A DNA stretch of 64,000 nucleotides, taken from contig JAWKUI010000013.1 in the NCBI GenBank assembly GCA_041398705.1, positions 1 to 64,000 of the forward strand, read 5' to 3'. Below, piece by piece: positions 29,534 to 38,645 of this stretch. Under the pieces are notes generated by a model. The model did not search any database and was not told where the DNA came from. It worked only from the letters and a program-made list of their open reading frames with translations. The position numbers were made by a program, and so were the translations under genes. Source of the stretch: NORP259 sp041398705 (GTDB lineage: Bacteria; Planctomycetota; UBA1135; GCA-002686595). Numbering within the stretch: the stretch's first letter is position 1; every line of letters starts with the position of its first letter.

Positions 29534-29653
29534 GTCTGAATAACGCCAGCACCGAACCAGGTTCGATCGTTCCACATCCACGACGTGCTTCGCACGCCGT
29601 GAATTGTGGGACTGATCGAACCTGGGTTCGGTATACGTAACGCTATTCCAGAC
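29534..29653. repeat. Nested palindrome, diverged copy D
   Basis: A 120-bp imperfect palindrome of the same build as copies A, B and E: left unit from 29538 (starts GAATAACGC), core hairpin at about 29579-29600 with a CTTCG loop, and right unit 29601-29648 (starts GAATTGTGGGAC, ends TACGTAACGCTATTC). Sequence identity to the other units is partial, best at the outer end. The flanks GTCT / CCAGAC also pair. The minus-strand TAG at 29643-29645 is the stop codon of the glycosyltransferase gene upstream. The downstream minus-strand gene starts 31 bases beyond the left end. Confidence 0.75.
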
Positions 29654-30737
29654 GGGAAATCTCCCCGTCCATGGCCTCAATCGCCCTGCGCCGATCCTGG
29701 GCCTCGATCGCAGCGCGCCGCATTCCCCGTCCAGTGCGCGCAGGGCTCGGATCGAGCACCAACATGCGGATCTGCTGCTGCAATTCCTGCACACCGGCAT
29801 GCAACGGCATATCCTTTGTGGGCAGCAGTTCGGGATACGCCAAACGATGGGGCGCCAAGGGCAGGCAACCCGCCGCGACCGCTTCGAGCATCGCTAGCCC
29901 ATAGAACTCATGCCGAGCCGTGGACACGACCACGTCGCAGCTGCCGAGCATCTCCGCATAGGCCGCGCGCGAGGGCAGCCATCCGCGGTGCACTATCCGG
30001 CTGGTGAGGCGGGCGAGAAGATCGTTGCACTCCGCCGGCGGCCGGTCCGCGAACTCACCCAGCAACACCAGTTCGAAGGCGAGTCCTTGCTCGAACAAGC
30101 GGCTCATCATCTGCAAGAACGACAGCGGATCCTTGTCGTACTCCCACCGGTGGGGGAAGGCGATGCGCAGCGGCGAGCCGGGCGTGGCACCGGTGCCGAG
30201 GGGGATGGCCGGAAGGTCGACGCCGAGGTACAGCACACCGGCCGCTTCGATGGGAGCCACCATGTCCACCGCCGGCCGCGGCTTCGGCAGGCGCGGCAAC
30301 CAGTCGCGGACGGCCGCCAAGTACTCGTCCCGATGATAGTGGCTGTTGAAGAGCACCCGCCTGGCGAGGGGCAGCGACAACAATTGATGCCAAGCGGGCC
30401 CCAGGTCCGCGGCGAAAGGGTCCGAAGGCGAGCGCGGGTAGGTCAACTCGTTCTCGTGCATGTACATCAGCACCGGCAGCTGTGCGAGGCCGGACGGCAA
30501 CCACGCGCGCAACTGCGCAAGGTCCACGAAATCGCTGACCCAAAGGGCCTCGAATCCCTGCCCCTCCAGCGCCCGCGCCTGCTCCGCGAGCACCACGCCT
30601 GCGCTGCCCAGCCGCCACTTCGCGTGGCGGGCAGGCAAACCCAGCACGTGCACATCGTGCCGCGACGCCGAGCGCCACGACTCTAGCCATTCGGAATGGC
30701 TGCCCCCCAGCCACGGTTCGAGCGCAAGTACCTTCAT
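29643..30737 (-). CDS. Queuosine-tRNA mannosyltransferase-like glycosyltransferase
   Basis: The 364-residue protein begins with EPWLGGSHSEW, the signature of the DUF3524 / QTMAN (GTDC1) family of GT-B glycosyltransferases that attach mannose to queuosine in tRNA. A C-terminal GT4-like half has the RWEYDKDP segment and the HEFYGLAMLEAVAAGC donor-binding motif. In animals the family makes mannosyl-queuosine in tRNA-Asp; the bacterial role is inferred by homology only. The stop codon lies inside palindrome D. CACAAT ends 6 bases before the ATG and may be a weak -10. Function is family-level. Confidence 0.7.
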   Translation of the reverse strand: MKVLALEPWLGGSHSEWLESWRSASRHDVHVLGLPARHAKWRLGSAGVVLAEQARALEGQGFEALWVSDFVDLAQLRAWLPSGLAQLPVLMYMHENELTYPRSPSDPFAADLGPAWHQLLSLPLARRVLFNSHYHRDEYLAAVRDWLPRLPKPRPAVDMVAPIEAAGVLYLGVDLPAIPLGTGATPGSPLRIAFPHRWEYDKDPLSFLQMMSRLFEQGLAFELVLLGEFADRPPAECNDLLARLTSRIVHRGWLPSRAAYAEMLGSCDVVVSTARHEFYGLAMLEAVAAGCLPLAPHRLAYPELLPTKDMPLHAGVQELQQQIRMLVLDPSPARTGRGMRRAAIEAQDRRRAIEAMDGEISRLE

Positions 30738-30883
30738 CGCTCCATTGTGGTGGGGGCCGGGTGGGGGCACCAGGGGTAGGTGTCCGAGCCGGCGGTGAGT
30801 GGCCGAGGTGCGGGAACTCGCGTCCGAGATTCGAAACGGGCTGTCTTCGGCGTTAGCATGCGCCTCCGACCCGGAGCAGAACC

Positions 30884-32252
30884 TTGGCACGCAAGCAATA
30901 CAGCGTCATCCGCGACCCCGTGCACGGGGACGTCTACCTGACCCACGAGGAGATGCGTCTGCTCGACACCCCGGAGATGCAGCGCCTGCGTGGCATCAAG
31001 CAGCTCGGCACCACGTACCTGGTGTTCCCCGGCGCCGTACACACGCGTTTCGACCATTCGATCGGCACCGTGCACTGCACCCAGCAGCTGATCGACTCAG
31101 TCAACATGTCCTTCTCGCTGAACCCCGCCGCCAGCCTGGCGATCAGCGACGAAGAGGCGCGCGTCATCCGCATGGCCGCCCTGCTTCACGACGTGACCCA
31201 TATCCCGTTCGGGCACAACATCGAGGACCAGGACGGCATCTTCGAGCGGCACGACAGCGCCTACCGCTACCAGCGCATGTTCGCCAAGGGCCGCGGCCTG
31301 GGGCGTGTGCTCGACGAACTCGGCGTGCGGGACACGGTCTATTCGATCCTGACCAAACCCGGCACCGAAGGCCGCCGCAGCGTGCCGACCTACTGGATGC
31401 AACTCCTGTCGGGCACGATTGCCGCCGACATCCTCGACTACCTGGCCCGCGACGCCTACTTCACGGGCCTCAAGCTCGCCGTCGACCAGCGCGTCACGAG
31501 CTACTTCAAGATCGACCGCGAGAGCGGCAACCTCTACATCGACCTCGCCAAACACGACCTTCTGCGCGAGGACATCCTGAGCGAAGTCGTGCGCCTGCTC
31601 GACGCGCGCTACTTCTTCAGCGAACGGGTCTACTACCACCACGCCAAGGTCAGCGCCGGCGCCCTCGTCGCCCGCGCCGTGGACCTATGCGTGCGCGGCG
31701 GCGCCGTGACCGAAGAGCAGCTCTACGACTGCACCGACGACTCGATCCTCGGCGTGCTCACCAAAGCCAGCAGCCAGCTGCCCGACGAAACCGGCCGCTT
31801 CGTGCGCACCCTGATCGAACGCTTCAGCGCCCGCCAGCTCTTCAAACGCGCCTGCGTCTTCCCCGCCTACGAAAACGAAGAGGTGCAGGAGAAACTCGTC
31901 ACCCGCTTCTTCGCCGCCGGCGGCGCCGCCGAACGCGAGCGCGTCGAACAACGCATCGAAGACGCCGTGCATTTCGCCACCGGCCGCCGCATCCACGTCA
32001 TCGTCTACTGCCCCGCCCGCCACATGCAGCTCAAAGAAGCCCGCATCCACGTGCGCTGGCCCGGCGAACCCGGCGTCCAGTCCCTATCCCACTTCGCCAC
32101 CAAAGTCCCGCGCCTCGCCGACCTGACCCGCGCCTACCAAAACCTCTGGAAGTTCTACGTGCTGTGCAGCGACAGCGACCCGGAGGTTTTGGCCCAGGTG
32201 CAAAAGGTCGCCCAGATCAGATGGCGTGACGGCCGAGGTCGCGTTCGTGTAG
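30884..32252 (+). CDS. HD-domain phosphohydrolase, apparent frameshift at the 3' end
   Basis: COG1078-type HD phosphohydrolase related to dNTPases, starting at TTG 30884. The HD metal motif is visible: HTRFDHSIGT near residue 51 and RMAALLHDVTHIPFGH near residue 100. The literal frame runs on to 33127 through the channel gene, which is not credible coding. One extra A at about 32219 explains this: without it the frame continues ...AQIDGVTAEVAFV and ends at TAG 32250-32252, giving about 455 residues, normal for the family. I report that corrected end. The insertion may be real or a sequencing or assembly error. A TAGCAT hexamer lies 24 bases before the TTG. Confidence 0.75.
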
Positions 32253-32366
32253 CTCTGGACTTTGGAGATATGGGGCGTCGGCTTTTTGGCTTTGGGCGCT
32301 CACTTCCTGCCACCCCAAGCGACGCGCAGGCTGGCAGCGTGGATGGAAAACTGCGAGAATCAGGAG

Positions 32367-33209
32367 ATGGACAAGGCTCCGTTCTCCCCCGAAATGCCCG
32401 ATGGGCCGAGGCACTCGGAGCGGCGGGAGGCCCTGTGGCGCATCATCTTCCTGTCCGACACCCCGGCGGGGCGCGGGTTCGACGTGGCGCTGCTCTGGGC
32501 GATCGGGGCCAGCGTGCTCGTGGTGATGCTCGAGACGGTGCCCTCAATTGCGCGGGACTATGGGGCGTGGCTGCGAGGGGCGGAGTGGCTATTCACGGGG
32601 CTGTTCACGCTCGAGTTGCTCGTGCGGCTGTGGGTTTGCCGGCGGCCGTTGCGGTATCTGCGCAGCTTCTTCGGGGTGGTCGATGTGATCGCGATCGTGC
32701 CGACGTACTTGCAGCTCTTTGTGGTGGGCACGCAGTACCTGGCGGTGGTGCGCATCTTGAGGCTGCTGCGCATGTTCCGGATCTTCAAGATGGCCCATCA
32801 CATCGGCGAGGCGGGGCTCCTGCTCAGCGCGCTGCGGGCTTCGAAGCGCAAGATCCTGGTGTTCCTGCTGGCGGTGATGACCCTGGTGTGCATCGAAGGA
32901 ACGCTGATCTATGTGGTCGAGAGTCGGGCCAATCCGCAGTTCTCGAGCATTCCCCAGGCAATCTATTGGGCCATCGTGACGATCACGACGGTGGGGTATG
33001 GGGACATGGCGCCGGTGACGGTGCTGGGCAAGGTGGTGGCGTCGGGCATCATGCTGACGGGGTTCTCGATCATCGCCGTACCTACGGGGGTCGTGACCGC
33101 GGAGCTCGGCAAAGCCATGCGCAATGACGACCGGCGTTGCAACGAGTGCGGGCGGCAGGGGCACGACCCGCGGGCTTCGTTCTGCATGTTCTGCGGCGAG
33201 CCGGTTTGA
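32367..33209 (+). CDS. Voltage-gated potassium channel with C-terminal zinc ribbon
   Basis: The 280-residue protein has six membrane segments in Kv order. S4 is seen as RILRLLRMFRIFK (about residues 125-140, Arg/Lys every third position). The pore loop is TITTVGYGD, the potassium selectivity filter. After S6 the tail ends in CNECGRQGHDPRASFCMFCGEP, a four-Cys zinc-ribbon-like motif. A cytoplasmic zinc ribbon on a channel is unusual and may sense redox or metal, or mediate assembly. The start is uncertain: ATG 32367 is used, while ATG 32343 and TTG 32262 are in frame. Confidence 0.87.
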   Translation: MDKAPFSPEMPDGPRHSERREALWRIIFLSDTPAGRGFDVALLWAIGASVLVVMLETVPSIARDYGAWLRGAEWLFTGLFTLELLVRLWVCRRPLRYLRSFFGVVDVIAIVPTYLQLFVVGTQYLAVVRILRLLRMFRIFKMAHHIGEAGLLLSALRASKRKILVFLLAVMTLVCIEGTLIYVVESRANPQFSSIPQAIYWAIVTITTVGYGDMAPVTVLGKVVASGIMLTGFSIIAVPTGVVTAELGKAMRNDDRRCNECGRQGHDPRASFCMFCGEPV

Positions 33210-33511
33210 CGGGGCCTTGGAAGTCGGTTCGCGGGGCCTGTCGCGATTGGGCGCCATGCTCCGAAACAGTGCACACCGGCTCGCCGGGTCGGGATTGCCC
33301 GATTGCGATAGGTATCCGGGGCCCGGGCGACTACCATGCGCCCGCTCGCAAGGCCGCGTGACGAACGGGGCCCTGCGTACCATGGCCCCGGCGGGTCGGG
33401 CGCACGACAGGGGGTCGCGAGATCCCGACGCCCACACACAAGCGGTGATCCTTCGCTGTCGTATGGATCGCGATTCGGCGGCGGACCTTCGTCCGGCGCG
33501 GGAGACGAGCG
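33210..33511. other. Intergenic region (302 bp)
   Basis: No gene is supported. The region would carry the promoter and 5' untranslated leader of the DEAD-box gene at 33512; TAGGTAT and TACCAT hexamers are present at several positions but none has the leaderless spacing. A GGGAGA Shine-Dalgarno lies 7 bases before the ATG. Confidence 0.5.
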
Positions 33512-34894
33512 ATGACCAGCGACAAGGCAAAAGCCGCCACCGGCGGCTTCCAAGAATTCCGCCTGCATAAGGCGATCCAGAAGGGCGTAGACGTGGCGGG
33601 CTATGGCGAGCCGCGGCCGATCCAACGCAAGGCGATTCCGGCGGCGATGAAGGGGCACGATGTGCTCGCCCTGGCGCAAACCGGCACCGGCAAGACCTGC
33701 GCCTTCGCCGTGCCGATCCTCGACCACATCCTCGATCAGGATCCCAAGCCGCCCAGCGCCTTGGTGCTCGCGCCGACCCGCGAGCTGGCGTTGCAGATCG
33801 AAGGAGAGTTCAAGAAACTCGCCAAGTTCACCGACATCACCACCCAGACGGTGTTCGGCGGAGTCGGAGTCTCGGCCCAAGTGAGCGGCCTCAAGCGCCG
33901 GCCGGATGTGATCATCGCGTGCCCCGGTCGCCTGCTCGATCTGCTCGGCGAACGGCAGGTGGACCTGCGCAACATCGACACCCTGGTGCTCGACGAGGCG
34001 GACCACATGTTCGACCAGGGATTCCTGCCCGACGTGCGCCGCATTCTCGCTGCCCTGCCCAAGGATCGCCAGAACCTGCTCTTCTCCGCCACCATGCCGC
34101 GCGAGATCGAGAAGCTGGTCAAAGAAGTGCTGCACGAGCCCGATGTGATCGAGCTCGCCCACTCGACGCCGGCGGAGACCATCGAACACGTGCTCTATCC
34201 GGTGGCCGAGGATCGCAAGATGGAGCTGCTCGACCATCTCCTGCGCGCGGCGGGCAAGCAGACCGCGATCGTCTTCGTGCGCACCAAACGGCGCGCCAAG
34301 TGGATCGCCCAGCGGCTCGAGATGGACGGCCACCGCGCCACTGCTCTGCAGGGCAACATGAGCCAGAACCAGCGCAACCACGCGATGGACGGCTTCCGCA
34401 AGGGCGGCTATCAGATCCTGGTGGCCACCGACATCGCCGCCCGCGGCATCGATGTGGCGGCGGTGGGGCAGGTCATCAACTTCGACGTGCCCAACGTGCC
34501 CGACGCCTACATCCACCGCATCGGCCGCACGGGCCGCTCGGAAGTGCGCGGCCGCGCCGCAACCCTGGTCACCAAAGCGGACTTCGGGGACATCAAAGCC
34601 ATCGAACAACGCCTCGGCGCCCGCATCGAACGCATCTACGAACCCGGCTTCGGCGACCGCGAAGCCCGCCACGAGGCCCAACGCCGCGAGCAAACGGCCC
34701 GCCGCAACGAAGAACGCGAAAGCCGCGCCCCGCGCGCTGGTGGCGGTGGTCCGCGCCGTGGTGGCGGTCGCGGCGGCGGCCGCGGTCGAGCCCGCGCCGG
34801 AGCCGAATCCCGCTTCGACGGCCCGCCCCCTGCGACCCGCACCGGATCCAGCGCCCGCCGCCGCCGGGGTGGCCCGCGCCGCCGCGGACGGTAG
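33512..34894 (+). CDS. DEAD-box RNA helicase (RhlE-like) with RGG tail
   Basis: The 460-residue protein has the complete DEAD-box set: Q-motif (RPIQRKAIP), AQTGTGKT, PTRELA, CPGRLL, VLDEADHM, SATMP, LVATDIAARGID and HRIGRTGRS. The C-terminal ~90 residues are rich in Arg and Gly (GGGGPRRGGGRGGGRGR), an RGG-type tail. It is shorter than the helicase at 2302 and has a different tail, so the two are not simple duplicates. RhlE-type helicases act in RNA turnover and cold adaptation. It has a good Shine-Dalgarno (GGGAG, 7-base spacer). Confidence 0.93.
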   Translation: MTSDKAKAATGGFQEFRLHKAIQKGVDVAGYGEPRPIQRKAIPAAMKGHDVLALAQTGTGKTCAFAVPILDHILDQDPKPPSALVLAPTRELALQIEGEFKKLAKFTDITTQTVFGGVGVSAQVSGLKRRPDVIIACPGRLLDLLGERQVDLRNIDTLVLDEADHMFDQGFLPDVRRILAALPKDRQNLLFSATMPREIEKLVKEVLHEPDVIELAHSTPAETIEHVLYPVAEDRKMELLDHLLRAAGKQTAIVFVRTKRRAKWIAQRLEMDGHRATALQGNMSQNQRNHAMDGFRKGGYQILVATDIAARGIDVAAVGQVINFDVPNVPDAYIHRIGRTGRSEVRGRAATLVTKADFGDIKAIEQRLGARIERIYEPGFGDREARHEAQRREQTARRNEERESRAPRAGGGGPRRGGGRGGGRGRARAGAESRFDGPPPATRTGSSARRRRGGPRRRGR

Positions 34895-35015
34895 CCGACG
34901 CGCGCGTCTGGGGACGCGCCGGGAGCATGTGGGCGGTGGCTGGTGGCGTACCTTCGGCTCTAGAAGGGCACGCAGCAGCGCCCGCTACAGCGCTTGATAG
35001 GGGACGGCGCGCGGA

Positions 35016-36170
35016 TCAGCCGAGGAAGCGGCCGAGGCGCACGAGGGCTTGTTCGATGTCCTCGAGGCCGAGCGCGTAACTCAGGCGGATGTGCTCGGTG
35101 CTGCCGAAAGTGGTGCCGGGCACGACGGCTAGGTGTTCCTGTTCGAGCAGGGCGGCGCAGAATTGATCGACGGTGCGGCCGTCCAGGTGCTCGGTGACGC
35201 GGGGGAAGGCGTAGAAGGCGCCGCCGGGGCTCGGGACCTCGAGGCCGAGTTTCCGCAGGCCGGGGATGAGCACGTCGCGGCGGCGTTCGAATTGGCGGCG
35301 CATCATCTCGACTTCGGCGGGCTCGTTTTCGAGGGCGGCGAGCCAGGCCATCTGGGAGATGTAGTTGGGGCAGCCGGTGGTTTGGCTGGTGAGGCGTTCG
35401 ATGGCTTCGGCGATCGGCGCGGGGGCCATGGCATACCCGATGCGGTAGCCGGTCATGGCGAAGGCCTTGCTGGCGCCGTCGACGATGACGGTGCGGGCGC
35501 GCAGGGCGGGGGAGAGGGTCACGGGCGAGAGGAACTCGGCGCCGGTATAGACCAGGCGCTGATAGACCTCGTCGCTGACGAGCCACAGGTCGTGGCGTTC
35601 GGCGAGTTCGCCCAGCGCTTCGATTTCGGCGCGTGTCCAGATCACGCCGCTCGGGTTGCAGGGCGAGTTCAGGATCATGCCCTTGGTGCGCGGGGTGATC
35701 GCGGCGGCGATGGCGTCGAGGTCGGGGCGCAGGTCCGGGCCTTCGGGCACCCAGACCGGCGTGCCGCCCGCGAATCCGATCTGGGCGTCGTAGCTGTTCC
35801 AGGCCGGACGGAAGAGCAGCACTTCGTCACCCGGCTCGATCAGCACCATCAACGCGTTCGCGAGGGCGTGTTTGCAGGAGTGACCGACCGAGATCTCGGC
35901 GGCGGTGGCTTCGATGCCGCGGGTGCGGCTGACTTCGCGGGCCAGGGCGCTGCGCAAGGCGGGCAGACCGCCGGCGGGCGTGTAGCGCACCTGTCCGCTG
36001 CCGACGGCTTTCACCGCGGCGGCCTGCACGGCGGGCGGGGCGGAGAAATCGGGTTCGCCAACCGCCATCGAAATGACCGGGTGCCCGTCGGCGGCCAGCG
36101 CCTTGGCGCGCGCGGCGAGGCCCAGGGTGGACGAACCGGCCAGGGACTTGGAACGCTGATTCTCTCGCAT
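35016..36170 (-). CDS. Class I/II aminotransferase (aspartate aminotransferase-like)
   Basis: The 384-residue PLP enzyme has MAVGEPDFSAPP near the N-terminus, the SPCNPSGV loop, the DEVY motif that binds the cofactor ring, and the PLP lysine in VDGASKAFAMTGYRIGY. It matches the aspartate / prephenate aminotransferase subgroup. TATCAT ends 9 bases before the ATG at 36170, a slightly longer spacing than the leaderless set. The substrate is not certain. It converges with the helicase at 33512 with a 121-base gap that holds no clear terminator. Confidence 0.88.
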   Translation of the reverse strand: MRENQRSKSLAGSSTLGLAARAKALAADGHPVISMAVGEPDFSAPPAVQAAAVKAVGSGQVRYTPAGGLPALRSALAREVSRTRGIEATAAEISVGHSCKHALANALMVLIEPGDEVLLFRPAWNSYDAQIGFAGGTPVWVPEGPDLRPDLDAIAAAITPRTKGMILNSPCNPSGVIWTRAEIEALGELAERHDLWLVSDEVYQRLVYTGAEFLSPVTLSPALRARTVIVDGASKAFAMTGYRIGYAMAPAPIAEAIERLTSQTTGCPNYISQMAWLAALENEPAEVEMMRRQFERRRDVLIPGLRKLGLEVPSPGGAFYAFPRVTEHLDGRTVDQFCAALLEQEHLAVVPGTTFGSTEHIRLSYALGLEDIEQALVRLGRFLG

Positions 36171-36409
36171 AAGGCGCGGATGATAGCCCTGGGCGGGCGG
36201 GGGCCAGGGCAAAATCCCCCCGGCGGCGGGGGGGAAGCCCTTTTTGGGGCGGCCGGGGAAGATCCGGGACGGCCCGGCGTCCAAACGGGATTCGACCCGC
36301 CGCCCGCGGTTCTTTCCAAAGGGCAGGAGCCCGCGCAGGGTCGGCGATTGGGGCTTGCCCACGGGCCGACAAACCCGCAAGGTGCACGTCCTGCGACCCA
36401 CGCCCAACC

Positions 36410-38479
36410 ATGAGCCGCAAAAAACGCTTCCTGAAGATCGCCGGTATCACGCTGGCGGTGCTGTTGTTCCTCGGCTACTTCGGCTTCTCGACCTTCCTGT
36501 TCAAGCCGTTCGAGTCCGCCTGGCCCCACCCGCTGACCGGTCTGATTCCGCGTCAGGTGGACTTCTTCCTCGGCAAGGAGGGCTTGGAGTACGACTTCGA
36601 GAAGTTCCCCGTGCTGCGCGAGTGGGAGGCCATCGAAGGTTCCAAGGGCTGGCGCACCTGGTCCGCTTCGCCCGAGTACAAGGCCTGGAGCGAGAAGAAC
36701 AACATCCCGGGGCTGCTCGAAGAGGTGCGCCGGCAAACCGAAGCGTTGCCGCTGGGCCTCGAGCCGCTCGATATCTTCGGGGGCAAGGAGATCGCGGTCG
36801 CCGGCAACTACGGCGGCGTTGGTTTCGACAAGGCGCGTTGGATGGTGCTGGGCCGTGTGGGTTGGTCGGGCAAGATGGCGGTGTCCGCGCTGCGTTACCC
36901 GAGCCTGCTGCGCAAGGCCGCCAAGCAGGACTTCCAGGTGGACCAGGCGGACGGCATCTTTGCCCTGTCCGGGGGGACCTTGAAAACGCCGCTGTACATC
37001 ACGCGCGTGCAGGACGTGACGGTCATCGGCAATGATCGCGACCTGGTGGCCAAGGCGCCGGCGTTGCAGGAGGCGGTGGGTACGGATTCGCTGGCGTTGG
37101 CCGGCCCGTTCAACGACCACGTGCTGCAGGTGGAGACCAAAACCGGGCAGAAGGGGCTGCAGGTGCAGCTCGACGTGGGCAAGACCTTCACCAGCCTCGG
37201 AATCGATGGTCCGTGGCCGAACACGCGCAGCCAGGCGTTCAGTCAGGCGTTCCTCGGGCGATTGATCCAGGCGCCTTCGGCCAAGGATGCGATGGGATTG
37301 CTTCGGTTCCAGAACGGCCCGCAGCTCGACCTGGCGGGTTCCTTCTCGTCGGAAAGCGTGACGCCCTTCCAGTCGCGCCTCTACCGCGTCGAGGGTTTCA
37401 GCCGCGAGGACATGCTGCGCCAGGCCGCGCGCATGGCGCCGGCGGACTGCGCCTTGTTCGTGTACATGCACGGTCCGATCACCGATCTCTTGGCCCAGGT
37501 GTTTGACTCGGTGGAACCGGCGATGCGTTCGAACATCGAAGACGCGGTCAAGAGCACCGGGCACTTCCGCAGCCTGCAGGACCTGCTCGATTCGCTCGGT
37601 GGATCGTTGCGCAACCGCCTGGCGCTGATCGTGCGCGAGAACGACTATGGGCCCGTGGTGGCGCGCAACAGCTCGGGCCAGGAATTCCCGGCGGAGTCCG
37701 ACGGCATGCCGGTGTTTGCGGTGACTTTGGTCACGTGGACCCAAGGGCAGGAGTCGTACAAGAATCTCAACGACATCCGCGACATGGTGGGCCGCAACCC
37801 CGAGAAGTTCGGCCTCAAGGGGTACGACGCGGCCAACCCGAACGACACCGGCTACTACGTGTTCGATTCGGACGGTTTCCCGACGCGCGAGTTCTGGTCG
37901 CCGCTGATCCCGGGCACGGGCATGATGGCGACGATGATCACCGACGAGGGCCACTTCTGGATCACCAACCACGAGCGCATGTTCTCGATGGTGCGGGCGA
38001 CGTATTACCAGGGGGGCTCGGCGGGGTATCCGCGGCTTTCGGAGGATCCGCGGTTCCGCATGATGGTGGAAGGCGCGCTCGATACGGCGAACCTGGCGGT
38101 TTGGTACAACCCGAAAGAAGCGGGGCCGACCCTGCGCAAGATCGCCAAGCGTTGGGCCGAGGACAATGTGCTGAGCGGCATCAACTGGGCGAAAGAACGG
38201 CCGAAAGTCGAGCGCACGGTGTTGAACGAACGGTTCGATGGGCGCTCGATCGGCCAGCTTTCCCCGAAGGAAGTGGATCAATTGCAGGCGATTGTCGACC
38301 AGCGCCTGCAGGAATGGGGCGAGCAGTACCGCGCGGAGAACACGCCGAAGGTGATGGCCAAGCGGGATCGGGAGATCACCTATATCGAGAGTCTGGATTC
38401 GCTGTTGTTCGAGTTGAAGCTCGACCAGCGGGACTTCAAGGTGGCCTTGCGGACGTTCTTGGATTTGGATGGGGAGTAG
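36410..38479 (+). CDS. Membrane-anchored protein, unknown function
   Basis: The 689-residue protein has a basic start, one N-terminal membrane segment (residues 8-30, IAGITLAVLLFLGYFGFS), and a large soluble domain outside the membrane. The soluble part is rich in Asp, Lys and Trp and contains no motif I recognise; parts resemble the DUF3352-type extracellular domains only loosely. The palindromic repeat E begins 17 bases after the stop. The gene is well coded by codon use and length, so it is real, but no role can be proposed. Confidence 0.75.
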   Translation: MSRKKRFLKIAGITLAVLLFLGYFGFSTFLFKPFESAWPHPLTGLIPRQVDFFLGKEGLEYDFEKFPVLREWEAIEGSKGWRTWSASPEYKAWSEKNNIPGLLEEVRRQTEALPLGLEPLDIFGGKEIAVAGNYGGVGFDKARWMVLGRVGWSGKMAVSALRYPSLLRKAAKQDFQVDQADGIFALSGGTLKTPLYITRVQDVTVIGNDRDLVAKAPALQEAVGTDSLALAGPFNDHVLQVETKTGQKGLQVQLDVGKTFTSLGIDGPWPNTRSQAFSQAFLGRLIQAPSAKDAMGLLRFQNGPQLDLAGSFSSESVTPFQSRLYRVEGFSREDMLRQAARMAPADCALFVYMHGPITDLLAQVFDSVEPAMRSNIEDAVKSTGHFRSLQDLLDSLGGSLRNRLALIVRENDYGPVVARNSSGQEFPAESDGMPVFAVTLVTWTQGQESYKNLNDIRDMVGRNPEKFGLKGYDAANPNDTGYYVFDSDGFPTREFWSPLIPGTGMMATMITDEGHFWITNHERMFSMVRATYYQGGSAGYPRLSEDPRFRMMVEGALDTANLAVWYNPKEAGPTLRKIAKRWAEDNVLSGINWAKERPKVERTVLNERFDGRSIGQLSPKEVDQLQAIVDQRLQEWGEQYRAENTPKVMAKRDREITYIESLDSLLFELKLDQRDFKVALRTFLDLDGE

Positions 38480-38495
38480 GGGTTGGGCCTTGCCC

Positions 38496-38633
38496 CCGAG
38501 TGAAAAACGTTACGTACGGAAGCGGGTTTAGTTGTCACGTTATTCGCCACCTGGTGCTGTCGGAACGACAGCACCAGGTGGCGAATAACGTGACAACTTA
38601 AACCCGCTTCCGTACGTAACGTTATTCACTCGG
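38496..38633. repeat. Nested long palindrome, copy E
   Basis: A 138-bp near-perfect palindrome between the 36410 gene (plus) and tRNA-Leu (minus). Left unit 38502-38545 (GAAAAACGT ... CACGTTATTC), core hairpin 38546-38582 (17-bp stem, GAA loop) and inverted right unit 38583-38627. Flanks CCGAGT / ACTCGG also pair. Units match copies A and B almost base for base, while the lower ten base pairs of the core stem differ on both arms and still pair. That points to selection on structure or arm-to-arm copying. Confidence 0.9.
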
Positions 38634-38645
38634 CCACGGCGGGGA

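Noticed and set aside
30884..33127. HD-channel read-through protein of 747 residues
   Set aside because: The last ~290 codons overlap the potassium channel gene in another frame and read as high-GC shadow sequence; a one-base indel explains the open frame.
25110..38633. CRISPR array or phage elements
   Set aside because: Copies are far apart with unequal spacing and no spacers; no cas or phage genes are seen.
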